Shown here: positions 1 through 5,817 of the stretch, piece after piece
How the letters are laid out: each line of letters starts with the position of its first letter
How positions within the stretch are numbered: the stretch's first letter is position 1
Source: JAICWP01 sp035935775
GTDB taxonomy: Bacteria > Acidobacteriota > Terriglobia > Terriglobales > Acidobacteriaceae
Assembly: GCA_035935775.1 (NCBI GenBank)
Contig: DASYWT010000122.1
Coordinates: forward strand, 1-6,068
Length of the DNA: 6,068 nucleotides
Direction of reading: 5' to 3'
Translations under genes and position numbers: made by a program
The notes under the pieces: generated by a model
The model's input: the letters and a program-made list of their open reading frames with translations, nothing else
Database searches by the model: none
What the model was told of the DNA's origin: nothing

Positions 1-2
1 CA

Positions 3-485
3 GCCATCAGCAACAGCCTTATGAATGTGTACAAGGAATATGGGCGGCCGGATGTGCACATCGGCGCCAGCGAAGAGGAATCGCCCTACGTACCGTTTGT
101 GGAGAACGTCTTCATTCGCCACCTGGCCTTCGACGTGCGCCACAACTCGTTTGCCAACATTCTGTGGGTGAAGAAGGGCGGAATCCTCGGCCGGCACCGG
201 CATCGCGGCCCGGTATTCGCCTGCACGCTGGAGGGCAGCTGGCGCTACCTGGAATACGACTGGGTGGCGCAGCCCGGCAGTTACGTCCAGGAGAGCCCGG
301 GAGTGATCCATACGCTCGTGTCCGACCATGGAATGAAGACCTTCTTCTGGCTGAACGGCTCGCTCGAGTTCTACGACGACCACGATAACTTGCTCGACAC
401 CCTGGACGTCTTCTGGATGATGGACCACTACCTGAGCTACTGCCGCGAGCACGGTCTCAAGATCAACCAGAAGCTGTTCGTTTAA
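3..485 (+). CDS. Cupin dioxygenase-like protein (2,4'-dihydroxyacetophenone dioxygenase family), 5' end cut by window edge
   Basis: The reading frame is open to the window edge. The first Met (21) has no Shine-Dalgarno sequence before it, so it is probably internal and the true start lies outside. Numbering from that Met gives 154 residues. They show a single cupin barrel: a glycine-rich turn then H59-x-H61 in GRHRHRG, an acidic stretch around E71-E78, PGSYVQESPG at 85-94, and H97 in GVIHTL, giving a plausible three-histidine metal site. The family reference (bacterial 2,4'-dihydroxyacetophenone dioxygenase, about 178 residues, Fe-dependent, recalled) has its metal histidines at the same H-x-H then +36 spacing and about 17 residues further from its start, consistent with a missing N-terminus. 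That enzyme cleaves the side chain to 4-hydroxybenzoate and formate; 4-hydroxybenzoate is one step from protocatechuate, the substrate of the neighbouring pca operon. The exact substrate is inference; other ChrR/DAD-like cupins have unknown roles. Confidence 0.75.
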   Translation, partial: AISNSLMNVYKEYGRPDVHIGASEEESPYVPFVENVFIRHLAFDVRHNSFANILWVKKGGILGRHRHRGPVFACTLEGSWRYLEYDWVAQPGSYVQESPGVIHTLVSDHGMKTFFWLNGSLEFYDDHDNLLDTLDVFWMMDHYLSYCREHGLKINQKLFV

Positions 486-494
486 CGCTACACG

Positions 495-587
495 GCCACG
501 GCTTGCCCGGCCAGGACTAAGCGGCAATGGCGCTTCCTCCGCAGGCGTGAACTGGCCTGACTTTCAGCACAGGCACAAAGCCGTGGC
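495..587. repeat. Nested inverted repeat in intergenic region (possible structured 3' UTR)
   Basis: GCCACGGCTT at 495-504 is the exact reverse complement of AAGCCGTGGC at 578-587. Inside it, GGCCAG (509-514) pairs with CTGGCC (552-557), and GCGG (521-524) with CCGC (539-542). The three arms are correctly nested, so an RNA from either strand could fold into one long interrupted hairpin. It begins ten bases after the cupin stop codon and ends before the promoter of the next gene, so it would sit in the 3' end of the cupin transcript. There is no run of T after it, so it is not a classic intrinsic terminator. It matches no riboswitch that I recognise. Confidence 0.4.
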
Positions 588-610
588 AGTATTTATCCAT
601 TTGACCCGGC

Positions 611-633
611 TGTCAACCGCACGCGGTTGGACA
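611..633. promoter_or_regulatory. Candidate operator palindrome overlapping the -35 region
   Basis: CAACCGC (614-620) and GCGGTTG (623-629) form a perfect 7-bp inverted repeat around a 2-bp centre. The symmetry extends outwards to TGTC on the left (611-614) and GACA on the right (630-633) if one extra G is allowed. The right arm overlaps the predicted -35 hexamer of the promoter of the methyltransferase-like gene, which is where a repressor would block polymerase. The protein that would bind is unknown. Confidence 0.45.
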
Positions 634-655
634 ATGCCGGAATTCCAACTACAAT
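628..655 (+). promoter_or_regulatory. Predicted sigma70-type promoter of the MetE-like gene
   Basis: TGGACA at 628-633 (5 of 6 matches to the -35 consensus), a 16-bp spacer, then TACAAT at 650-655 (5 of 6 matches to the -10 consensus). The predicted start of transcription is near 662, giving a leader of about 36 bases that holds the AAGGAG ribosome site at 687-692. It is the best promoter-like pair on the + strand of the 486-697 intergenic gap. Confidence 0.5.
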
Positions 656-697
656 AGCGCCTCGAATCAGGGTCAGACGAGGGAACAAGGAGCGACC

Positions 698-1807
698 ATG
701 CCCGCCCAATATCGCGCCGACCACGTCGGCAGCTTTTTGCGTCCTGCCGAACTGCTGGAAGCCAGGGGCAACGGCGCGCAAGATCCGCAACGGCTGTGCG
801 AAATGGAGGACCGCCACATCGCGCGCGTACTGGCCAAGCAAAAAGAACTGGGATTTGAGATTTTCACCGACGGCGAGCTGCGGCGACGGAATTTCATGAG
901 CGACTTTACCGACGCGGTGGAAGGCTTCGATCTGGCGGACGCGGTAGCACGCTCCTGGGCCGGGCAGGCCAAGGCTCCGGTGAGCAATGTGACCGGCATT
1001 GTCGGCGCCAAGCTGCGCGCGGTACGCCCGCTGACCGGACATGAGCTGGCGTTCCTTAAACAACACAGCCCCGGAGCCATCAAGATGACGCTGCCCAGCG
1101 CCACGCAGTTTCCCGCTATCTCCTTCAAGCGCGGCATCACCGACGCGGTGTATCCCGACCACTCCGCCCTGCTCTGGGACATTGTGGAAATCATGAAGAC
1201 GGAGCTGGCGCGACTGGCGCGTGAGGGCGTGAACTACATTCAGATTGACGCGCCGCGTTACAGCTACTTCATGGATCCGAAATGGCGGGAGTGGATTCGC
1301 GCGGAGATGAAGATCGAACCGGACGCGCTGCTGGATGAATCCATACGCGCCGACAACGCCTGCCTGGCGGCGGCGCGAAAACCAGGAGTGACGTTGGCGA
1401 TGCATCTGTGCCGCGGCAACAACCGCAGCCACTGGTATGCCGAAGGCGGCTACGATGCCATCGCGGAAAAACTTTTTACCACCATGGGCGTGGACCGCTT
1501 TCTGCTGGAGTATGACGACCAGCGCTCGGGCACCTTCGAGCCGCTGCGCTTCATCCCCAAGGGCAAAGCGGTGGTGCTGGGCCTGGTCAGTTCCAAGCGG
1601 CCGCAACTGGAGGAGGCCGAACAATTGGCGCGCCGCATAGACGAGGCCGCGCGCTATGTTCCGCTGGAAAGCCTGGCGCTCAGCCCACAGTGCGGATTTG
1701 CTTCCACCGCGGAAGGGAACCTGCTGAGCGAGGAAGATCAGTGGGCCAAGCTGCGCCTGGTGGCGGAAACCGCCCGCCGGGTGTGGCAAATGAGCAGCGC
1801 GGCGTAA
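698..1807 (+). CDS. Cobalamin-independent methionine synthase C-domain-like zinc methyltransferase (MetE/UROD superfamily)
   Basis: A 369-residue protein matching only the C-terminal catalytic barrel of MetE (MetE itself is about 750 residues), so it belongs to the short 'core MetE-like' proteins. It opens with ADHVGSFLRP (7-16), a family hallmark, then TDGELRR (57-63) and QIDAPRY (182-188), where the Asp corresponds to the homocysteine-side acid of MetE. All four expected zinc ligands are present: H236 and C238 in HLCRGN, E271 in LLEYDD, and C332 in SPQCGF. It should therefore activate a thiol on zinc and transfer or remove an alkyl group. Lacking the MetE N-domain, it may use a methyl donor other than polyglutamyl methyl-tetrahydrofolate, or act like the coenzyme M epoxyalkane transferases of the same superfamily. 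The start is supported by AAGGAG at 687-692, five bases before ATG. It ends in tandem TAA stops and converges on pcaC. Whether it takes part in aromatic degradation, for example as methyl acceptor in O-demethylation, is unproven. Confidence 0.88.
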   Translation: MPAQYRADHVGSFLRPAELLEARGNGAQDPQRLCEMEDRHIARVLAKQKELGFEIFTDGELRRRNFMSDFTDAVEGFDLADAVARSWAGQAKAPVSNVTGIVGAKLRAVRPLTGHELAFLKQHSPGAIKMTLPSATQFPAISFKRGITDAVYPDHSALLWDIVEIMKTELARLAREGVNYIQIDAPRYSYFMDPKWREWIRAEMKIEPDALLDESIRADNACLAAARKPGVTLAMHLCRGNNRSHWYAEGGYDAIAEKLFTTMGVDRFLLEYDDQRSGTFEPLRFIPKGKAVVLGLVSSKRPQLEEAEQLARRIDEAARYVPLESLALSPQCGFASTAEGNLLSEEDQWAKLRLVAETARRVWQMSSAA

Positions 1808-1810
1808 TAA

Positions 1811-1833
1811 GCATTCAGCAATCAGCATTCAGC
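1811..1833. repeat. Short tandem direct repeat in the convergent gap
   Basis: GCATTCAGC occurs at 1811-1819 and again at 1825-1833, separated by AATCA, giving one and two-thirds copies of a 14-bp unit. It starts directly after the tandem stop codons of the MetE-like gene, in the 64-base gap before the pcaC stop. No function is apparent; it may be a member of a dispersed intergenic repeat family. Confidence 0.4.
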
Positions 1834-1844
1834 CTGTCAACTTC

Positions 1845-1880
1845 GGCGTGGACTCCCATTGGACGCCTGAGCTATTTTTT
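1845..1880 (+). terminator. Weak candidate terminator for the MetE-like gene
   Basis: GGCGT (1845-1849) can pair with ACGCC (1863-1867). A run of six T follows at 1875-1880, seven bases after the stem and inside the 3' end of the oppositely oriented pcaC. The stem is only five pairs with a 13-base loop and the T run is displaced, so this is a poor intrinsic terminator. It is simply the only candidate between the convergent genes. On the - strand no T run follows, so the pca operon has no visible terminator here. Confidence 0.2.
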
Positions 1881-2267
1881 CGGGGACGCCGCGTCCATCT
1901 CGGCGAACACCTGCTCGGCGTGGCGGAAGGCGCTGTTGGCGGCGGGGACGCCGCAATAGATGGCGCATTGCAACAGCACTTCCTGAATCTGCTCGCGGGT
2001 AACGCCGTTATTGAAGGCGGAGCGGATGTGGAGGCGCAGTTCCTCGCCGCGATTGAGCGCCACCAGCAGGGCTACGGTCAACAGGCTGCGGGTGTGGCGT
2101 GGCAGGGCAGGGCGCGTCCAGATTTCGCCCCAGGCGTAGCGGGTGAGCAAGTCCTGGAAGGGAGCATTGAAGTCGTTTCGATTCTGCAACGCACGGTCCA
2201 CGTGGGAACTGCCGTGAACCGCCCGCCGCACCGATAGTCCCTGCTCATAGCGTTCGCGTTCGTCCAT
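1872..2267 (-). CDS. pcaC: 4-carboxymuconolactone decarboxylase
   Basis: A 131-residue, all-helical AhpD-like protein of the usual PcaC length. It removes the carboxyl group of 4-carboxymuconolactone to give 3-oxoadipate enol-lactone in the cytoplasm, the step between PcaB and PcaD. Family signatures in order: an N-terminal RY-x-x-G-L-x-V-R-R segment (6-15), WGEIWTRPALPRHTRSLLTV (46-65), GEELRLHIRSAFNNGVT (74-90) with the conserved His at 80, EQIQEVLLQ (92-100) and CAIYCGVPAAN (101-111). It is the last gene of the operon. ATG at 2267 is preceded by an unusually strong ribosome site that overlaps the pcaD stop codon, and only nine bases separate the two genes. It is a free-standing enzyme, not fused to PcaD as in the PcaL proteins of some actinobacteria and other taxa. 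Confidence 0.95.
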   Translation of the reverse strand: MDERERYEQGLSVRRAVHGSSHVDRALQNRNDFNAPFQDLLTRYAWGEIWTRPALPRHTRSLLTVALLVALNRGEELRLHIRSAFNNGVTREQIQEVLLQCAIYCGVPAANSAFRHAEQVFAEMDAASPKK

Positions 2268-2270
2268 TGC

Positions 2271-2277
2271 TCCTCCT
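2271..2277 (-). promoter_or_regulatory. Strong ribosome binding site of pcaC overlapping pcaD stop
   Basis: On the - strand the sequence reads TGAGGAGGAGCAATG: the pcaD stop TGA (2279-2277) runs directly into AGGAGGA (2277-2271), followed by the pcaC ATG at 2267. A near-perfect anti-16S match at the stop codon should let ribosomes finishing pcaD reinitiate on pcaC. It also fixes the pcaC start. Confidence 0.8.
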
Positions 2278-3056
2278 CAGGCGCTCAGGAATTCGCTGAG
2301 AGCGGCGTTGAATTCGGCCGCCGCCTCGATGTTGGAAAGGTGCGCCGCGGGCAGCTCCACATACTTTGCTCCCGGAATGTGGTCCCGCAGTTCTTGTCCC
2401 AGAGCCGGCGGAGTCGCGTTGTCCTTGCTTCCAGCGATCACCAGGGTAGGGACATGAATGCTGCTAATGCGGTCGCGCAGGTCGGCATCGCGCAGCGCGG
2501 AACAGCAGCCGATATAGCCCTCGGTGGAGATTTCCCGCAGCACGGCTTGCGCAGTCGAAACTGCCTGCGGGCAGCGGGCGCGGAACTCGGGAGAAAAGAA
2601 GCGCTCGACCACGGCCGGCGCGAGGGATTTGGTTCCACCCTGGCGGACACTCTCGATGCGCGCATTCCACATCTCCACGGTGCCGATGCGGGCGCCGGTA
2701 TTGCAAAGCACCAGCTTATGCAGGCGCTGAGGAGCGTGAATTCCCAGCCACATGCCGGTAAGGCCGCCGATGGAAAGCCCGCAGAAATGCACGCGATCTA
2801 TTCGCAGGCCGTCGAGAAGTCCGAGCACATCGCATCCCAACTGCTCGACCTTGTAGGGAGGAGGGGGCACGGAAGACTGTCCGTGGCCGCGCTTGTCGTA
2901 CCGCAAAATGCGAAACTGCTTGTCCAGGGCGGCGCGCTGAGCTTCCCACATGCCGAGGTTAGTTCCCAGCGAATTGGAAAAGAGCAGCACCGGCGCGCCG
3001 GCCTTGCCGCTCAGCTCATAATGCAAACGTACTTCATCCAGCATGAGGAAGGGCAT
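2277..3056 (-). CDS. pcaD: 3-oxoadipate enol-lactonase (alpha/beta hydrolase)
   Basis: 259 residues, the usual PcaD length. It hydrolyses 3-oxoadipate enol-lactone to 3-oxoadipate, the last step carried out by this operon. The alpha/beta hydrolase core is clear: FSNSLGTNLGMW (26-37) supplies the oxyanion region, RYDKRGHGQS (52-61) is the typical strand-loop, the nucleophile S95 lies in CGLSIGG (92-98), the acid is D212 in GSKDNATPP (209-217), and the base is H239 in LPAAHLSN (235-242). The start codon shares one base with the pcaB stop (TGATG at 3058-3054), a standard arrangement for coupled translation. The SNSLGT and GLSIGG motifs together with the flanking pcaB and pcaC make an unrelated esterase unlikely. 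Confidence 0.95.
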   Translation of the reverse strand: MPFLMLDEVRLHYELSGKAGAPVLLFSNSLGTNLGMWEAQRAALDKQFRILRYDKRGHGQSSVPPPPYKVEQLGCDVLGLLDGLRIDRVHFCGLSIGGLTGMWLGIHAPQRLHKLVLCNTGARIGTVEMWNARIESVRQGGTKSLAPAVVERFFSPEFRARCPQAVSTAQAVLREISTEGYIGCCSALRDADLRDRISSIHVPTLVIAGSKDNATPPALGQELRDHIPGAKYVELPAAHLSNIEAAAEFNAALSEFLSA

Positions 3057-4426
3057 CAGCTACTCGCTTTCCGTGAGGATCGCACGCGCAGGGCGGAGTG
3101 GGCCGCCAGCACGCGGTCTACCAACTCGCCGGCCACGCCCAGATAACCGGCGGGATCGAACAGGCGCTGCAGATCTTTGTTGTTCAGATGCTGTTTGAGC
3201 TTGGGATCGCCGGCCAGCACGTCGCGCAAGTGCCGCTGCTGCCTCTGAGCCGTCTTGCACGCGGCCTCCACCAGTTCATGAGCCGCCTGGCGTCCCATTT
3301 GCTCGGCCAGCACCATCTGCACCGCCTCGGCGAATATCAGGCCTTGCGTAACTTCAAGATTGGCGTGCATCTTTTCGGCGTCAATGTCGAGGCGCTCCAC
3401 CGTGTCCGCCAGATGATGCAAGGCGCCCGCGGTGAGCCCAATGATCTCCGGCAGCGCTTCCCATTCGGCATGCCAGCCACCCAGGCCACGTTCCTGCTCC
3501 TGCGCCATAGCGGTGAGCATGGTGGCAACCAACGCCGGCGCGCGGGTGGCGGCGGCAAGCACAACCGCCGCTGTCACCGGATTGCGCTTGTGCGGCATGG
3601 TGGAGGATCCGCCACGACTCTGCGCCGCGGGCTCGAAGATTTCAGCGACTTCGGTTTGCGAATGCAGCGCGAGATCGCGGGCGATTTTTCCTAAGGTGCC
3701 GGCGCAGAGGCCGAGCGTGGTAGCAATTTCCGCAACGCGGTCGCGATGCGCGTGCCAGGGCAACGCCGGAAGGGCGAGCTTCAGCTCTTCCCCAAGCGCC
3801 GAAGCGACCGCCATGCCTTTGTCGCCCAGGGCGGCGAGGGTGCCCACGGCGCCGCCGAATTGCAGCACCAGCGCCCGAGTTTGAGTTTCGACGAGGCGCA
3901 TGCGGTGGCGGTCCACGGCATCCAGCCAGCCGGCCACACGCAGGCCAAGCGTGGTGGGCAGGGCCTGCTGCATCCAGGTGCGCCCAACCATGGTGGTGGC
4001 GCGATGCTTTTGCGCCAACTGCGCAAGGATTTCTGAGAAGCGGTCGAGTTCTGCAGACATCAACTCCAGCGCCGGGCGTGCCTGCAGCACAAAGCCGGTA
4101 TCAATGGCGTCCTGGCTGGTGGCGCCCCAGTGGACGAAGCGGGCTGCTTTTTTATCTTCAGCGGCAACCGCCGCTGTGAGCTGTTTCACAAGCGGAATGG
4201 CGAGATTGCCGGCCAGGGCCGCTGCCTGAGCTAGCGCCTCAAAGTCGTACAATTCAGCGCGGCATTTGGCCGCGATGGGTGCCGCCGCGGCTGCAGGAAT
4301 CACGCCGGCGCGGACCTCGGCGCGCGCGAGCGCGGCTTCGAAGTCGAGCATGGATTGAATCCGCGCGCGGTCGGAAAAAATGTCTTCCACCGCTTGCCAG
4401 CAGAACAACGGTTCGAGCAGGCGCAT
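3056..4426 (-). CDS. pcaB: 3-carboxy-cis,cis-muconate cycloisomerase
   Basis: 456 residues from the chosen start, matching the usual PcaB length. It belongs to the fumarase/aspartase/adenylosuccinate lyase superfamily. It closes 3-carboxy-cis,cis-muconate to 4-carboxymuconolactone, most likely as a homotetramer in the cytoplasm. Seen in the protein: HWGATSQDAIDTG (99-111) as conserved region 1, GRTWMQQALPTTLG (148-161) as region 2, and the superfamily signature GSSTMPHKRNP (283-293) containing the mobile catalytic loop serine. GLGGWHAEWEALPEI (324-338) is typical of PcaB and separates it from adenylosuccinate lyase. The frame is open back to an ATG at 4501, but that start would overlap pcaG by 56 bases and add 25 residues not expected in the family. 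ATG at 4426 leaves a 19-base gap after pcaG, although its ribosome site is weak. The C-terminus is basic and serine-rich and ends in the pcaD start. Confidence 0.94.
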   Translation of the reverse strand: MRLLEPLFCWQAVEDIFSDRARIQSMLDFEAALARAEVRAGVIPAAAAAPIAAKCRAELYDFEALAQAAALAGNLAIPLVKQLTAAVAAEDKKAARFVHWGATSQDAIDTGFVLQARPALELMSAELDRFSEILAQLAQKHRATTMVGRTWMQQALPTTLGLRVAGWLDAVDRHRMRLVETQTRALVLQFGGAVGTLAALGDKGMAVASALGEELKLALPALPWHAHRDRVAEIATTLGLCAGTLGKIARDLALHSQTEVAEIFEPAAQSRGGSSTMPHKRNPVTAAVVLAAATRAPALVATMLTAMAQEQERGLGGWHAEWEALPEIIGLTAGALHHLADTVERLDIDAEKMHANLEVTQGLIFAEAVQMVLAEQMGRQAAHELVEAACKTAQRQQRHLRDVLAGDPKLKQHLNNKDLQRLFDPAGYLGVAGELVDRVLAAHSALRVRSSRKASS

Positions 4427-4445
4427 GGCGGCAGTGTACTCAGCC

Positions 4446-5030
4446 TCAGCAGTCGAAGAAAACTGTTTCCTGGGGACCTTGCAGGCGAACGTCCCAGGCA
4501 AGCGTGCCTTCCCGCCCGGGGATTTTCCCGGCGATCAGGGTGGGCCGCCGCTCCGCCGGCAGCAGGTTCAGGGCAAAATCGTCGCCATTGGCGCGCTCAT
4601 CGGGAAAATAAATGCGCGTCACCAGGCGTCGCAGCAGGCCGCGGGCAAACACGCTGACCACGATGTGCGGCGCCTGCGGCTTGTTTTCGGGCCCGGGCAC
4701 CGGTCCCGGCTTGATGGTGGTGAAACGGAAGCAGCCATTGGCGTCCGTGGCTATACGGCCGAAGCCGGAAAATTCAGCATCCAGGGGTTTATTCTGCCGG
4801 TCATCAGGGTGGGCGTACTTGCCCTTGGAGTTCGCCTGCCAGAGTTCGAGAATTGCATCCGGCACCGGTTGGCCATCGCCGTCGAGCACCCGGCCTTCGA
4901 TGGTCACTCGTTCCCCGGAGACCCGGGGGCCAACCAGGCTGTCGCACCGGAGCCGAGTGAGACCGATAGAAAAGAACGGGCCCACGGTTTGCGACGTGGT
5001 GGCCTGAAGGCTCTTGCTTAACTCTCCCAC
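4446..5030 (-). CDS. pcaG: Protocatechuate 3,4-dioxygenase, alpha subunit
   Basis: 194 residues, normal for PcaG, with a start codon of GTG. It forms the heteromeric intradiol ring-cleavage enzyme with PcaH. Recognised by TTSQTVGPFF (11-20), the intradiol strand GRVLDGDGQPVPDAILELWQAN (46-67), GKYAHPDD (70-77) and KPGPVPGPENKPQAPHIVV (107-125). Compared with PcaH, two of the four iron ligands are replaced: V111 stands where the beta subunit has Tyr, and V124 where it has the second His, while H122 is kept. This is the expected state of the catalytically silent alpha subunit. The GTG overlaps the last 13 bases of pcaH; a GAGG seven bases upstream serves as ribosome site, and no ATG lies nearby in frame. 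The overlap fits stoichiometric production of the two subunits. Confidence 0.95.
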   Translation of the reverse strand: MGELSKSLQATTSQTVGPFFSIGLTRLRCDSLVGPRVSGERVTIEGRVLDGDGQPVPDAILELWQANSKGKYAHPDDRQNKPLDAEFSGFGRIATDANGCFRFTTIKPGPVPGPENKPQAPHIVVSVFARGLLRRLVTRIYFPDERANGDDFALNLLPAERRPTLIAGKIPGREGTLAWDVRLQGPQETVFFDC

Positions 5031-5776
5031 GGTGTCGCCTCGCGCCCGCTCAGGATGATGTCGAACTTATAGCCCAGGGACTGTTCCGGAACCGTAGTGT
5101 CCCAGTCAAACACCGAAATGAGGCGCAGGCGCGCTTCCTCGTCGGCGGTGCAATTGAAGATGGGGTCGTAGGGCAGAAGAGGATCTCCGGGAAAATACAT
5201 CTGCGTGACCAGCCGGGTAGCAAATGCCGGTCCGAACAGCGAAAAGTGAATGTGGGCCGGGCGCCAAGCGTTGTAGTGGTTGCGCCAGGGATATTCGCCG
5301 GGCCGAATGGTGAGGAAGCGATAGCGGCCGTCGGCATCCGTAAAGGCATGGCCGCAGCCGGTGAAGTTCGGGTCCAGGGGGGCGTCGTGCTGGTCGCTAT
5401 CATGCAGGTAACGGCCGGCGGCGTTGGCCTGCCAGATTTCCACGAGCGTGTGCGGCACCGATCGGCCGTCCTCATCCAGCACCCGCCCGCTGACCACGAT
5501 ACGTTCGCCCAGGGGTTCGCCGCGATGCTGCCGAGTGAGGTCGCACGCCTTCACATCCGCGACCTCCGGCGGAAACAACGGCCCGGTGACTTCCGAAAGC
5601 GTATGCGGCAAATAGACCAGCGGCTGCAGCGGCGCGCGCTTCACGGAAGAGACGTAAGGGGGATGCAGGTGAGGCGGCTGCGTGCCGGGAGCCGGACGCC
5701 GGTAGGGCACTATGCTTCCCGCCTTCTGCCGAGCGCCGGGGACGGCTCGCTGCGGTGAGGCTTTCCCCATGGCCAT
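5018..5776 (-). CDS. pcaH: Protocatechuate 3,4-dioxygenase, beta subunit
   Basis: 252 residues from the chosen ATG (250 if the next ATG, at 5770, is used), compared with about 240 in known PcaH. It carries the non-haem Fe(III) site that opens protocatechuate between its two hydroxyls to give 3-carboxy-cis,cis-muconate. The four ligands are visible by alignment to the Pseudomonas enzyme: Y123 in GRYLHD, Y162 in PGEYPWRN, and H175 and H177 in RPAHIHF. Other hallmarks are LPHTLSEVTGPLF (56-68), GERIVVSGRVLDEDG (90-104), HTLVEIWQAN (109-118), the LDPNFTGCG segment, and TRLVTQMYFPGDPLLPYDPIF. The frame is open upstream to 5917, but that extension would cross the promoter and has no PcaH similarity. 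Neither ATG has a Shine-Dalgarno sequence; the predicted transcript begins almost at the start codon. It is the first gene of the pcaHGBDC operon. Confidence 0.94.
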   Translation of the reverse strand: MAMGKASPQRAVPGARQKAGSIVPYRRPAPGTQPPHLHPPYVSSVKRAPLQPLVYLPHTLSEVTGPLFPPEVADVKACDLTRQHRGEPLGERIVVSGRVLDEDGRSVPHTLVEIWQANAAGRYLHDSDQHDAPLDPNFTGCGHAFTDADGRYRFLTIRPGEYPWRNHYNAWRPAHIHFSLFGPAFATRLVTQMYFPGDPLLPYDPIFNCTADEEARLRLISVFDWDTTVPEQSLGYKFDIILSGREATPWES

Positions 5777-5786
5777 GTCGCAGGGG

Positions 5787-5815
5787 AATCTATGCGGGGG
5801 AGAATTTCTTGTCAA
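5787..5815 (-). promoter_or_regulatory. Predicted promoter of the pcaHGBDC operon
   Basis: On the - strand TTGACA (5815-5810, perfect -35), 17 bp, then TAGATT (5792-5787, 4 of 6 to the -10 consensus). The predicted transcription start falls at about 5780-5778, two to four bases before the ATG at 5776. An operator-like palindrome lies immediately upstream of the -35, centred near -42, a classical position for an activator touching polymerase. Confidence 0.55.
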
Positions 5816-5817
5816 GC

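Noticed and set aside
486..697. SAM or cobalamin riboswitch before the methionine-synthase-like gene
   Set aside because: No recognisable conserved box was found, and the best promoter (628-655) leaves only a leader of about 36 bases, too short for either class.
593..1828. 411-codon open frame on the - strand covering the whole MetE-like gene
   Set aside because: It is longer than the real gene but is its antisense shadow, kept open by GC-rich codon bias. The translation is rich in Arg, His, Gln and Ala and has no recognisable domain, while the + strand protein has a complete zinc site and a ribosome site.
2340..3146. 268-codon open frame on the + strand across pcaD and the end of pcaB
   Set aside because: Shadow of pcaD, whose catalytic Ser, Asp and His are intact on the - strand. 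The composition of the + translation is non-protein-like.
3098..3694. 198-codon open frame on the + strand inside pcaB
   Set aside because: Antisense shadow of a well-conserved lyase-superfamily gene; no domain and no ribosome site.
4427..4501. 25-residue upstream extension of pcaB (start at 4501)
   Set aside because: It overlaps the pcaG coding end by 56 bases and precedes the point where PcaB-like sequence begins (MRLLEPLF).
4380..5021. 213-codon open frame on the + strand inside pcaG
   Set aside because: Antisense to pcaG, which shows all alpha-subunit hallmarks.
5801..5816. Short odd palindromes AGAATTTCT (5801-5809) and CTTGTCAAG (5808-5816)
   Set aside because: They are explained by the AT-rich promoter and the -35 hexamer itself. 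At nine bases each, without repeats elsewhere in the window, they are not convincing extra operators.
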